Positions 1 through 8,006 of a DNA stretch of 31,975 bases are shown here, piece by piece. Positions within the stretch are counted from its first letter, which is position 1. Each line of letters starts with the position of its first letter. A program made the translations under genes and the position numbers. The notes beneath the pieces are model-generated. The model did no database searches, was not told the DNA's origin, and was given only the letters and a program-made list of their open reading frames with translations. Where the stretch lies: NCBI GenBank assembly GCA_905209765.1, contig CAJLUE010000016.1:1-31975 (forward strand). The letters run 5' to 3'. This DNA is from an uncultured Collinsella sp. (GTDB taxonomy: Bacteria; Actinomycetota; Coriobacteriia; Coriobacteriales; Coriobacteriaceae).

Positions 1-54
1 GCGAGATAGCCGGCAGGCCGGCATGTCAATCCTGGTCTAACAGAGCCTTATTTT

Positions 55-1014
55 TTAGTACTTGAAGAAGCCCTCGCCCGAGCTTTCGCCCAGCTTACCT
101 TCGTCGAGCATTTTCTTGAGGACGGAGGCCATGGCCTTAAAGTTGTAGGGCATCATCATCTTCTTGAGCAGCGGGCTCACCAGACCCGGGACCTTCTGAT
201 ACTGCATAACGATGTTGTAGGCCGTCTGGATGCCCACCGTGTCGAACACGCGGAACGGGCCCTTGGGAGCGCCGGTGCCACGCGTCCACGCGAGGTCGAT
301 GCTCTTGGGATCGCTCACGCCCGAGACGTACAGATCAAGACCCGAAAGCAGCCATGGCACCAGCATGGAATTGAGCAGGTAGCCGTTCTTTTCCTTGTTG
401 ACGGGAAGCGCCAGCATGCGAATGTCGTTGGCAAAGTCGACGAGCTCGTCAAAATAGCGCTTGTCGGTTTGGCTCTGGGCCATGACCTCGGTCATGTTGT
501 TCTTCCAGATGGAGTTGGCAAAGTGCAGCGATAGGTACTTCTCGGGGCGGCCGGTGTACTTGGCAAAGGTACTCGGCAGCAGTGTGGAGGAGTTGGTCAC
601 GACGACGGTCTTTTGCGGCAGAACCGGGGCGAGCTTCTTGTAGAAGTCGATCTTTGCCTGAGTGTCCTCAGCCATAGACTCGATGACCAGGTCGGCGTCG
701 GCCACGGCCTTGGCAAGATCGAGCTCCAGCTTGAGTGTGGAGTAGGCACGCTCAACGGCGGCGAGTGCCGCCTCCTTGTCGAAGGGCTGGCCGCTATCGG
801 CGATACCGGCGCACCACTCGCCCGTACCGTCCGCCATGCCCTCGATAGCAGCGATGTACTCCTCGCGCACATGATCGATCTTGGGCTGGGTGCGGCCGAT
901 GCTGCCCTCGCTGCGCAGCCAAATCGTTACATCAAAGCCGCAGTAGGCAGCCTGAAAGGCAATCTGGCTTCCCAACACGCCGCCGCCGGCAACACAAACG
1001 GTCTTGTAGCTCAT
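55..1014 (-). CDS. 3-hydroxyacyl-CoA dehydrogenase
   Basis: This 319-residue protein looks like an NAD-dependent 3-hydroxyacyl-CoA (3-hydroxybutyryl-CoA type) dehydrogenase, which interconverts 3-hydroxyacyl-CoA and 3-oxoacyl-CoA in the cytoplasm. The N-terminus has the Rossmann dinucleotide loop GGGVLG (residues 10-15), followed by a hydrophobic strand. Family landmarks are present: VIESMAED around residue 110, TNSSTL around 140, and the catalytic-histidine segment LSLHFANS with His164 and a downstream Glu176. The C-terminal half matches the all-helical dimerisation domain, and the length is normal for the short form. The usual HxxNP after the catalytic His reads HFANS, so substrate preference may differ. 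The ATG is preceded by GAGAGGA on the minus strand. Its 3' end is 54 bp from the window edge. No thiolase or crotonase partner is visible, so the pathway (butanoate or lysine/glutarate fermentation) cannot be assigned. Family assignment is secure, substrate is not. Confidence 0.88.
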   Translation of the reverse strand: MSYKTVCVAGGGVLGSQIAFQAAYCGFDVTIWLRSEGSIGRTQPKIDHVREEYIAAIEGMADGTGEWCAGIADSGQPFDKEAALAAVERAYSTLKLELDLAKAVADADLVIESMAEDTQAKIDFYKKLAPVLPQKTVVVTNSSTLLPSTFAKYTGRPEKYLSLHFANSIWKNNMTEVMAQSQTDKRYFDELVDFANDIRMLALPVNKEKNGYLLNSMLVPWLLSGLDLYVSGVSDPKSIDLAWTRGTGAPKGPFRVFDTVGIQTAYNIVMQYQKVPGLVSPLLKKMMMPYNFKAMASVLKKMLDEGKLGESSGEGFFKY

Positions 1015-1185
1015 AGAACGGTCCTCTCTTACGTAATTCCATAGATGTGTATTTATTCAACCGTAAGGGGACTGCACGCTGGGGATGGGTTCTATAAACG
1101 GACGGTAATTTGCGGCGAACGGCTACACTTGTTCATTATTTCAAGGCGCCGAGGGCGATTTTTTGTGCCACCGAGACGTCGTTTG

Positions 1186-1310
1186 CGGAAGTATGCGGCA
1201 AATTCCGGAACCCTTGAGCACACCCCGATTTTCCGCCAATAAAACCGCAGGTACAGGGCTTGGACATATTCGGTGTGCTCGGTCTATTCAGATTTTGCCG
1301 CATACTTCCG
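1186..1310. repeat. 39-bp-arm interrupted inverted repeat in a gene-free stretch
   Basis: The gap 1015-1430 (416 bp) holds no convincing gene. It contains two symmetrical arms, 1186-1224 and 1272-1310. The outer 19 nt pair in 18 positions (CGGAAGTATGCGGCAAA against its complement), and the inner 9 nt (GAGCACACC) pair perfectly, with an unpaired middle of about 11 nt in each arm. The separation is 47 bp. It could be an interspersed palindromic element or a structured non-coding transcript. Nothing in it suggests an encoded transposase. Confidence 0.6.
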
Positions 1311-1370
1311 AAATCTAAGTTCGCAAAGGGTGATAGTCGGGGCGTTTACGCAACATATGTCCAGCAAAAA

Positions 1371-1399
1371 CGGGTGGTAGCCGGTACGGCTACCACCCG
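1371..1399 (-). terminator. Intrinsic terminator of the activase gene
   Basis: A perfect 13-bp stem (CGGGTGGTAGCCG and its complement) with a 3-nt loop lies 31 bp past the stop codon of the minus-strand activase gene. Read on the minus strand it is followed by TTTTTG, the expected U-tract. A short T run on the plus side means it might also stop plus-strand transcription. Confidence 0.85.
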
Positions 1400-1430
1400 T
1401 TTGTCTTATATCCGGCTCAAAGCGGGCCGG

Positions 1431-4400
1431 CTACTTCTTAATGCCGCGTCCCAGGCGCTCAGCGACCGACGCCACGGCGCTCTCATCGACCGAGCCGCAG
1501 CTCACGCAGCCGTCATGGGCACGCATCTGGCCGGTGACCTCGTCCATCGCGAGCGGCGCCACCTTCTCGAGCTTAAAGCCCTTACCGGCGCGCATGTTTT
1601 CCTTGGCCACGCTGATCATGAGCTTAATGCGGTTGAGCTGGTTGACCTCGGACGCGCCGGGGTCGTAGTCCACCGCGACGATATTGCTCTCGGGGTGCTG
1701 GCGGCGCAGCTCCTTGATCACAGCCTTACCCACTACGTGGTTGGGCAGGCACGCGAAGGGCTGCGTGCAGATGATGTTGGGCGCACCGTGGTCGATCAGG
1801 TCGAGCATCTCGGCCGTGAGCAGCCAGCCTTCGCCCATGTTGTTGCACACCGAAAGCACCGTACGAGCCTTGTCCGCCATGGTGCCAATGCGCTCGGGCG
1901 CCTCGAAGCGGCGGGACTTTTCGAGCATCTCCTCCACCGGCGTGCGCATCCAGTCCACCAGCTTAATGAGCGCCTGCATGCTAGCGCGCGCCGTGGCAGA
2001 GCTTCCCAGCTCGTCTTTTTGAAGCTCGGCGTTGCTCATAGAGTACAGGAAGAAGTCGAGCAGGCCCGGCACCACGGCCTCGCAGCCCTCGCGCTCGATA
2101 ACGTCGACCACGTGGTTGTTGGCTGTGGGGTGGAACTTGACCAAGATCTCGCCAACCACGCCCACGCGCGGCTTGGTACCCTCACCCACGAGCGGCATGG
2201 TGTCGAACGCGCGGATGGCCTCGCGAGCAAGCTTGGTGTAGTTATGCCTGTTGAACTTAGGCGCCAGCTTGCGGGCGCGCGCCATGTACTCCTCGTAGAG
2301 CGCGTTGGCGGCACCGGGCGTGGCCTCGTACGGGCGGCAGCGGTAGAGCATCTGCATCATCACGTCGCCAAAGAGCACCGCGTACACGGCCTGTTTGAGC
2401 AGCGCCGGCGTAATCTTAAAGCCGGGGTTGTCCTCGCCCAGCGCCACGGCCGAAAGCGAGATCACCGGGATCTCGGGGTGGCCGCTCTCGCGCAGGGCCT
2501 TGCGGATGAGCGCGATGTAGTTGGTGGCACGGCAGCCGCCGCCGGTCTGGCTGATGACCACGGCCGTCTTGGACAGGTCGTACCGACCGCTCTCGATGGC
2601 CTCCATGATCTGGCCCGTCACCAGGATCGACGGATAGCAAATGTCATTGTTCACGTAGCGCAGGCCGGCCTCAACGGCATCGTGGTCAGTCGAGGGCAGC
2701 AGCTCCAAGTTGTAGCCGGCACCACGGAACACCTCTTTGACCAGGTCAAAGTGAATCGGCGCCATCTGCGGGCACAGGATGGTGTAGCCCTCGTCGCGCA
2801 TCTGCTCGGTAAAGGGCACCTTGGGCCACGCGGTCGAAGCGCTCTCGCGCTGAGCCTCAAACGTGTACTTGCGGCTCGCGAATGCGGGGGCATCCGTGGA
2901 GGGCGCCACCGGCGCGGCATCGCCCTGCTCGTAGGCCTCGCCCGCGGCCGTGGCCTCGGCCAGGCGCTCGGCCTCCTGGTCCTTGAGCGCTGCCATGAGC
3001 GAGCGAATGCGGATGCGTGCGGCGCCCAGATTGGACACCTCGTCGATCTTGAGCACGGTGTAGATCTTGCCGCTGGCCTCCAGGATCTCCTGCACCTGGT
3101 CGGTGGTCAGAGCGTCCAGGCCGCAGCCGAAAGAGTTGAGCTGGATCAGGTCCAGGTCGTTGCGCATCGTCACAAAACGGGCGACGGCGTACAGGCGGCT
3201 GTGGTACATCCACTGGTCAACGACGCGAATCGGACGCTCGGGCTTCACCAGGTGTGCAAGCGAATCCTCGGTAAAGACCGCAAAGCCAAAGCTCGAGATA
3301 AGCTCGGGCAGGGCATGGTTGATCTCGGGGTCGTTGTGGTAGGGACGACCGGCGAGTACGATGCCGTGGCCGCCGTGGTCCTCGACCCACTTGAGAGCCT
3401 CCTCGCCCATGGTCTGGATGTCCTCGTGGAAGCGCGCATCGGCCTCAAAAGCAGCGTTGACGGCGGCATCGACCTCGGAGCGCGTGATCTTGGGACCGCG
3501 CACGCGACCGCGACCGGCTTGCGCATCGGCCACACGGTCGACGGCGAGCACCTGGTACAGACGGCGCTTGAGCTCGGTCTTGTCGTGATAGGGCACAAAC
3601 GGGTACAGGAACTCGATGTTCTGCTCGCGGATCTCGTCGATATTGAGCGCCAGCGCCGTGGGGTAGCTCATGACGATGGGGCAGTTATAGCAGTTGCCAG
3701 CCGTCGGATCCTCCTTGCGCTCCCAGCGCACGCACGGCATCCAAATAAAGTCGACATCGCGGTCGATGAGGTTCATCACATGGCCGTGGCTCATCTTGGC
3801 CGGATAGCACACGCTCTCGGACGGCATGGACTCGATGCCCGCCTGGTAGGTCTTCTTGCTCGACTGGTCGGACAGCTGCACGCTAAAGCCCAGGCACGTA
3901 AAGAACGCATGCCAGAAGGGGTAGTTCTCGTACATGTTGAGCGCGCGCGGGATACCCACGGTGCCGCGCGGGGCCTCGTCGGGGCTCAGCACCTCGCGGT
4001 TAAAGAGCAGCTCGTTTTTCTTTTTGAAGAGGTTGGGGGCCTCGGTCTTTTGCTTTTTGTGGCCGGCGCCCTTCTCGCAGCGGTTGCCGGTAATGAAGCG
4101 CCTGCCGCCGCCAAAGTCGTTGACGGTGAGCTGGCAGTTGTTGGAGCAACGGCCGCAGCGGACGTGCTTTTGCGTCACGGTGAGGTGCGCGATGTCCTCA
4201 GCCGAAAGGATGGTCGAGGTGCCGTCGGCGCCGGCACGATCGCGGGCGAGCAGAGCCGCACCATAGGCGCCCATGCAGCCGGCGATGTCGGGACGCACGG
4301 CGTGAACGCCGGTAAGCTGCTCAAACGCGCGCAGCGTGGCATCGGACATAAAGGTGCCACCTTGGACGATCACCTGGCTGCCGATCTCCTTGGGGTCGCG

Positions 4401-6218
4401 CAGCTTAATGACCTTGAACAGGGCATTCTTGATGACGGAATAGGACAGGCCGGCCGCGATGTCGCCCACCGTGGCGCCTTCCTTTTGCGCCTGCTTGACG
4501 CGCGAGTTCATAAAGACCGTGCAGCGACTTCCCAGGTCGACCGGGGCCTTGGCATGGATGGCGGCGTTGGCGAACGCGCGCACGTCCATGTTCATAGAGA
4601 CGGCGAAGCTCTCGATAAAGCTACCGCAACCCGACGAGCAGGCCTCGTTGAGCATGATGTGCTCGATAACGCCGTCCTTGACGCGCAGGCACTTCATGTC
4701 CTGGCCGCCGATGTCCAGAATGAACTCGACGCCGGGCAGGAATGCCTTGGCGCCGCGCAGGTGCGCAACGGTCTCGATTTCGCCCGAGTCGGCCTTGAGG
4801 GCCTCGATGAGCAGCGCCTCGCCATAGCCCGTGGTGGTCACGTGGCCGATGGTGCAGCCCGCGGGGATGTGGTTGTAGAAATCGGCCATGATGACCTTGG
4901 CCGTGCCTAGGATGTCGCCGTTGTTGTTGCCGTACCAGGTGTGCAGCAGCTGACCGTCCTCGCCCACGAGCGCGGCCTTCATGGTGGTGGAGCCGGCATC
5001 GATGCCAATGAAGACGCGACCGGTGTAGCCGTCGAGTTTGCCCTTGGGGACGACTTCCTGGTCGTGGCGGGTTTTGAACTCAGCAAAATCCTCGTCGGTG
5101 GCAAAGAGCGGGTCCAGACGCTCGACCTCGGCACCTTGTGTGTCACCCAGGGCATCGATGGCCTCGATGAGCTGCGGGAACGTGCTGAGCTTGTTGGACT
5201 CGTGCGCCATGGCGGCGCCGCTCGCCACAAACAGGTGAGCGTTTTGGGGCACAATGCGGTGCTCCTCGTCCAGGTTGAGCGTGAGGTAGAAGCGGTGGCG
5301 CAGCTCGGAGAGGTACTGCAGCGGGCCGCCCAAGAAGGCGACGTTGCCGCGGATGGGACGGCCACATGCCAGGCCCGAGATGGTCTGGGTCACGACGGCC
5401 TGGAAGATGGAGGCAGCCACGTCCTCGGGGCGGGCGCCCTCGTTGAGCAGCGGCTGCACGTCGGTCTTGGCAAAAACGCCGCAGCGGCTGGCGATGGGAT
5501 AGATGGTGGTGGCGTTGGCCGCGAGCTCGTTGAGGCCGCTCGCGTCGGTGTGCAGCAGGGTTGCCATCTGGTCGATGAACGCGCCCGTGCCGCCGGCGCA
5601 GGTGCCGTTCATGCGCTGCTCGATGCCGTTGTCAAAGTAGATGATCTTGGCGTCCTCGCCGCCCAGCTCGATGGCGACGTCGGTGGCCGGGATAAGGGTC
5701 TCGACAGCGCGCTTGCTGGCAATGACCTCTTGGACAAACTCCAGGTCGAGCCACTGAGATAGCAGCAGTCCGCCCGAGCCGGTGATGGCGCAGGTCATCT
5801 GGGCCGTCGGCAGCACGGTCGCAGCACCCTCGAACAGGTCGCGGGCGCAGGCGCGGACGTCGGTGTGGTGACGCTGGTACTTGGCGTAGACAATCTGGTT
5901 GTCGTCATTGAGCACGGCAAGCTTGACGGTGGTGGAGCCTACGTCGATGCCCAGGTGCAGGTTGCCACGAGCGTTCTCGGGGTTGAAGATCGCGCCTTCG
6001 GGGGCGTGGGCGGCAGTAGCGGCTACGGGCTCAGCGGCGGTGGCGGGCTCGCTAGCGACGGACGTCTCCCCTGCCGCGTTCTTGGCATCGGCAACTGCCT
6101 CAGCGACTTTCTCGACAGCCGCGGTCGCGGCCTTCTGCGCGGCATCCACCACGGCGGGTGCAGCTTCACGCGCGGCAGCGACCATACGGTCCTTTATGCC
6201 CTCGACGAGTTTGCTCAT
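1431..6218 (-). CDS. Giant 2-hydroxyacyl-CoA dehydratase activase-type fusion protein (BadF/BadG/HgdC family, two ATPase domains)
   Basis: At 1595 residues this is the largest gene here. After an Ala-rich, probably helical N-terminal extension (about residues 1-80) come two ASKHA-fold ATPase modules, each with a phosphate loop: LGIDVGSTTVKL near 89-100 and IGIDAGSTTMK near 404-414. Each module also has an iron-sulfur cysteine segment: Cys207 in GTCAGGTG; Cys527 and Cys531 in ACSSGCGS. A Cys-rich linker follows (CGRCSNNC, Cys688-695; Cys714). The C-terminal half has the DUF2229-like and dehydratase-component-like region (GRPYHNDPE, NSFGCGLDA, GGGCRATNY) and ends with a CVSCGS pair at 1571-1574. 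Known family members hydrolyse ATP to inject an electron into oxygen-sensitive radical dehydratases of amino-acid fermentation. This one carries activator and dehydratase-like parts in one chain; its substrate is unknown. It starts 11 bp after the TetR gene with a strong GAGGAGA site, so the two are co-transcribed. The fused architecture is known in Clostridia and Actinobacteria. Confidence 0.88.
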   Translation of the reverse strand: MSKLVEGIKDRMVAAAREAAPAVVDAAQKAATAAVEKVAEAVADAKNAAGETSVASEPATAAEPVAATAAHAPEGAIFNPENARGNLHLGIDVGSTTVKLAVLNDDNQIVYAKYQRHHTDVRACARDLFEGAATVLPTAQMTCAITGSGGLLLSQWLDLEFVQEVIASKRAVETLIPATDVAIELGGEDAKIIYFDNGIEQRMNGTCAGGTGAFIDQMATLLHTDASGLNELAANATTIYPIASRCGVFAKTDVQPLLNEGARPEDVAASIFQAVVTQTISGLACGRPIRGNVAFLGGPLQYLSELRHRFYLTLNLDEEHRIVPQNAHLFVASGAAMAHESNKLSTFPQLIEAIDALGDTQGAEVERLDPLFATDEDFAEFKTRHDQEVVPKGKLDGYTGRVFIGIDAGSTTMKAALVGEDGQLLHTWYGNNNGDILGTAKVIMADFYNHIPAGCTIGHVTTTGYGEALLIEALKADSGEIETVAHLRGAKAFLPGVEFILDIGGQDMKCLRVKDGVIEHIMLNEACSSGCGSFIESFAVSMNMDVRAFANAAIHAKAPVDLGSRCTVFMNSRVKQAQKEGATVGDIAAGLSYSVIKNALFKVIKLRDPKEIGSQVIVQGGTFMSDATLRAFEQLTGVHAVRPDIAGCMGAYGAALLARDRAGADGTSTILSAEDIAHLTVTQKHVRCGRCSNNCQLTVNDFGGGRRFITGNRCEKGAGHKKQKTEAPNLFKKKNELLFNREVLSPDEAPRGTVGIPRALNMYENYPFWHAFFTCLGFSVQLSDQSSKKTYQAGIESMPSESVCYPAKMSHGHVMNLIDRDVDFIWMPCVRWERKEDPTAGNCYNCPIVMSYPTALALNIDEIREQNIEFLYPFVPYHDKTELKRRLYQVLAVDRVADAQAGRGRVRGPKITRSEVDAAVNAAFEADARFHEDIQTMGEEALKWVEDHGGHGIVLAGRPYHNDPEINHALPELISSFGFAVFTEDSLAHLVKPERPIRVVDQWMYHSRLYAVARFVTMRNDLDLIQLNSFGCGLDALTTDQVQEILEASGKIYTVLKIDEVSNLGAARIRIRSLMAALKDQEAERLAEATAAGEAYEQGDAAPVAPSTDAPAFASRKYTFEAQRESASTAWPKVPFTEQMRDEGYTILCPQMAPIHFDLVKEVFRGAGYNLELLPSTDHDAVEAGLRYVNNDICYPSILVTGQIMEAIESGRYDLSKTAVVISQTGGGCRATNYIALIRKALRESGHPEIPVISLSAVALGEDNPGFKITPALLKQAVYAVLFGDVMMQMLYRCRPYEATPGAANALYEEYMARARKLAPKFNRHNYTKLAREAIRAFDTMPLVGEGTKPRVGVVGEILVKFHPTANNHVVDVIEREGCEAVVPGLLDFFLYSMSNAELQKDELGSSATARASMQALIKLVDWMRTPVEEMLEKSRRFEAPERIGTMADKARTVLSVCNNMGEGWLLTAEMLDLIDHGAPNIICTQPFACLPNHVVGKAVIKELRRQHPESNIVAVDYDPGASEVNQLNRIKLMISVAKENMRAGKGFKLEKVAPLAMDEVTGQMRAHDGCVSCGSVDESAVASVAERLGRGIKK

Positions 6219-6229
6219 TGTCTCTCCTC

Positions 6230-6940
6230 TTAGTTGTTGGACTCGACGGGCGCGGCGGTGTCGGCCGCGTCCTCGAGCTGTAGGTTCAATAGCTTCATGC
6301 CGTATTCCGGCACGTTGATATCGATGGGTTGGCCATACAGGTCACCAGGGCGCACAAAAGCGAGCACCGTCATAATGCGCGCCATGGCCTCGGGCGATTC
6401 GGTAAGCCCACGCTCAAACCAGCGCTGAATCATGCCGACCTCGGCACTCACGACGTAGGTGACGTAGTAGTCAAAGAACGTGCCCAGCGCCAGGCCCAAA
6501 ATGCCCGTCTGCGCACGCGGCACCACAGCCTCACGCGCGGTGTCGATAATCCTTTTAATGAAGGCCTGGTCGCCGCCCGGACCCAGCAGCGCACCGATTA
6601 AGTCGCGATTGGCCGCAAGATAACGCAGCAGCTCAACCGAACCAGGTGCCGGCTCGAGCTCATCGATGTTGTGATAGAGATCAGGCAGCTGAGCTGCGGT
6701 GATGAGCTCAATGCGCTCACGGATCTCGGCCAGCAAGCCGTCCTCGATTTGATTGATAAAGTCAGGAATATCGCGGTAGTGCGAATAGAACGTGCGGCGC
6801 GTAAGGCCAGCGCGCTCGGTGAGCGACGCGACATTAATGCGCGAAAGGTCGCCGCTTTCGGCAAGCTCGCTGGCAAGTGCCTGGCGAAGGGCACGCTGCG
6901 AGCGAAGGGACCGGCGATCGCATTTCTCGAGCTGGGACAA
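6230..6940 (-). CDS. TetR/AcrR-family transcriptional regulator
   Basis: A 236-residue protein with an N-terminal TetR helix-turn-helix. Residues of about 14-65 read RSQRALRQALASEL, then INVASLTERAGLTRRTFYSHY, the classic helix 2-4 pattern ending in TFYxHY. The rest is a helical ligand-binding domain of low sequence identity, so the ligand is unknown. The start is a TTG placed 5 nt after a perfect AAGGAGG; no in-frame ATG has a comparable site. It is the first gene of a two-gene unit with the giant activase gene, 11 bp downstream, so it probably senses a metabolite of that enzyme's pathway and represses both genes. Palindromic operator candidates lie directly upstream. The weak start codon may keep its level low. 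Confidence 0.88.
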   Translation of the reverse strand: MSQLEKCDRRSLRSQRALRQALASELAESGDLSRINVASLTERAGLTRRTFYSHYRDIPDFINQIEDGLLAEIRERIELITAAQLPDLYHNIDELEPAPGSVELLRYLAANRDLIGALLGPGGDQAFIKRIIDTAREAVVPRAQTGILGLALGTFFDYYVTYVVSAEVGMIQRWFERGLTESPEAMARIMTVLAFVRPGDLYGQPIDINVPEYGMKLLNLQLEDAADTAAPVESNN

Positions 6941-6961
6941 GCGTCCTCCTTGTTACTCAGC

Positions 6962-7006
6962 CTGTGCGCTATTGCACAGTGCGAGTATTATTGCACACCG
7001 TGTGCA
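6962..7006 (-). promoter_or_regulatory. Candidate TetR operator pair overlapping a promoter
   Basis: Two palindromes lie 22 bp upstream of the TetR start. CTGTGC and GCACAG are separated by 6 bp at 6962-6979, and TGCACAC-C-GTGTGCA is a perfect 15-mer at 6992-7006. Both sit in the context TATTGCACA, so they are also direct repeats about 20 bp apart. A minus-strand -10-like TAATAC (6985-6990) lies between them. This arrangement fits autorepression by the adjacent TetR protein; no binding evidence is available. Confidence 0.5.
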
Positions 7007-7035
7007 TCAACACGTAAAGGCAATATTTTGGATGT

Positions 7036-7058
7036 GACAAAGGGGCAGTCCCTTTGTC
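7036..7058 (-). terminator. Hairpin after the HAD phosphatase gene
   Basis: A perfect 9-bp stem GACAAAGGG/CCCTTTGTC with a 5-nt loop begins 3 bp beyond the stop codon of the minus-strand HAD gene. The following minus-strand sequence is only weakly T-rich, so termination strength is uncertain. The loop side reads GTCCCTTT, as in the CCTGTCCCTTT hairpins elsewhere in the window. Confidence 0.5.
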
Positions 7059-7061
7059 GCA

Positions 7062-7925
7062 TTATTCGATGATGGTGCGGGAGTTCTGCTTATGCATGGT
7101 GGCGAGCATATGCTTGGGGACGGCGTGGACCATGCAACTGCCGATGGTCGCGCTCGCGGCGGCCTTGGCCGCGTCACTGCCGTTTTTGGTCGCGTAGCTG
7201 TGACGGAAACGCTTGAGCATGGCGATATCGTTGCCGCCGTCGCCGTAGACCGCGACCTCGTCCTCGGCAATACCGTAGTAACCCGCCAGCCAGGCCACAC
7301 TCTCGCCCTTGTTGCACGCCACGTCCGTGATCTCGAACATCACCGGATCAAACGGCGCGTTGACCACGCGGTCCGAGCGCTCGGCAAGATACGCTTTAAG
7401 GTCGCGCTCCAGCTCGGGCGAGGTCACGCGGCAGTTGATTTTGCACACGTCATGACGCAGGATGTCACCGATCGACTGGTCGAAATACTGTTCCTCGTGA
7501 TACCCGCCACGTGCACGCATGCCACGCATCACGATGCGCTTGATGGGGCTGTCCTTCTTAAAACCCGCCTGGTGCATCTCGAACGAGCCGCTCGAGAACA
7601 TGCCGTCAGGCGTGGAGCAGTCGAAGCAAATGTCCGGGAACGCCTTGAGCAGCTCCTCGGTAACCTGCGGGTCGATGGTCCAGGTCTTGAGCACCTCACC
7701 ATGGCTGTCACGCACGATGGATCCGTTGGAGCAGCAGGCGTCGAGTGCCAGACCTGTGAAGCCATGCTCGCCGATCGGCAGCGTCGAGCGTCCGGTCGCG
7801 GGAACCACATGCAGGCCGGCCTCGGTCAGCTCGCGAATGGCACGGCGAATGGTCCCGTCTGCCTCGTGCAGGGCATTCAACAGCGTTCCGTCTAAGTCAC
7901 TCGCAAACATCTTGATCATGGGCAT
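7062..7925 (-). CDS. Cof-type HAD-superfamily phosphatase
   Basis: A 287-residue cytoplasmic hydrolase of the HAD superfamily, Cof (IIB) subclass, whose members dephosphorylate sugar phosphates, nucleotides or FMN. Motif I is FASDLDGTLL with the nucleophile Asp10 and acid/base Asp12. Motif II is the Thr of PATGRS. Motif III is a Lys near ACNKGESV, and motif IV is YGDGGNDIAML, both acidic metal ligands present. The region between them is the Cof-type cap. Length is normal (about 270-290). Two start codons, 6 bp apart, follow AAGGAGAGG; I kept the upstream one, and the downstream MIKMFASD start is equally possible. It is probably monocistronic, with hairpins on both sides. Substrate cannot be told from sequence. 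Confidence 0.88.
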   Translation of the reverse strand: MPMIKMFASDLDGTLLNALHEADGTIRRAIRELTEAGLHVVPATGRSTLPIGEHGFTGLALDACCSNGSIVRDSHGEVLKTWTIDPQVTEELLKAFPDICFDCSTPDGMFSSGSFEMHQAGFKKDSPIKRIVMRGMRARGGYHEEQYFDQSIGDILRHDVCKINCRVTSPELERDLKAYLAERSDRVVNAPFDPVMFEITDVACNKGESVAWLAGYYGIAEDEVAVYGDGGNDIAMLKRFRHSYATKNGSDAAKAAASATIGSCMVHAVPKHMLATMHKQNSRTIIE

Positions 7926-7960
7926 GCCTCTCCTTCGTCTGCACGATATTGTAGACGAGA

Positions 7961-7990
7961 ACGGGCGCGCTCCAAGAGAAGCACGCCCGT
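7961..7990 (-). terminator. Terminator-like hairpin after the PII gene
   Basis: Ten-bp arms (ACGGGCG.GC, one mismatch) enclose a 10-nt loop, 17 bp beyond the minus-strand stop of the PII gene. The minus-strand tail TTCTCGTCT is partly T-rich. It separates the amtB-PII unit from the HAD gene. Confidence 0.6.
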
Positions 7991-8006
7991 CAGGCGAAAG
8001 ATTGTC

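Noticed and set aside
9..22. Palindrome GCCGGC-AG-GCCGGC at the left edge
   Set aside because: Six-bp arms are short and there is no T-tract, and the context is cut by the window edge.
1045..1242. A 65-codon plus-strand frame in the 1015-1430 gap
   Set aside because: Overlaps one arm of the inverted repeat, Arg-rich composition and no start signals.
1260..4910. A 1216-codon open frame on the plus strand, antisense to the giant activase gene
   Set aside because: It lies opposite a clearly conserved protein, has His/Arg/Leu-rich low-complexity composition and no domain. It results from codon-position GC bias.
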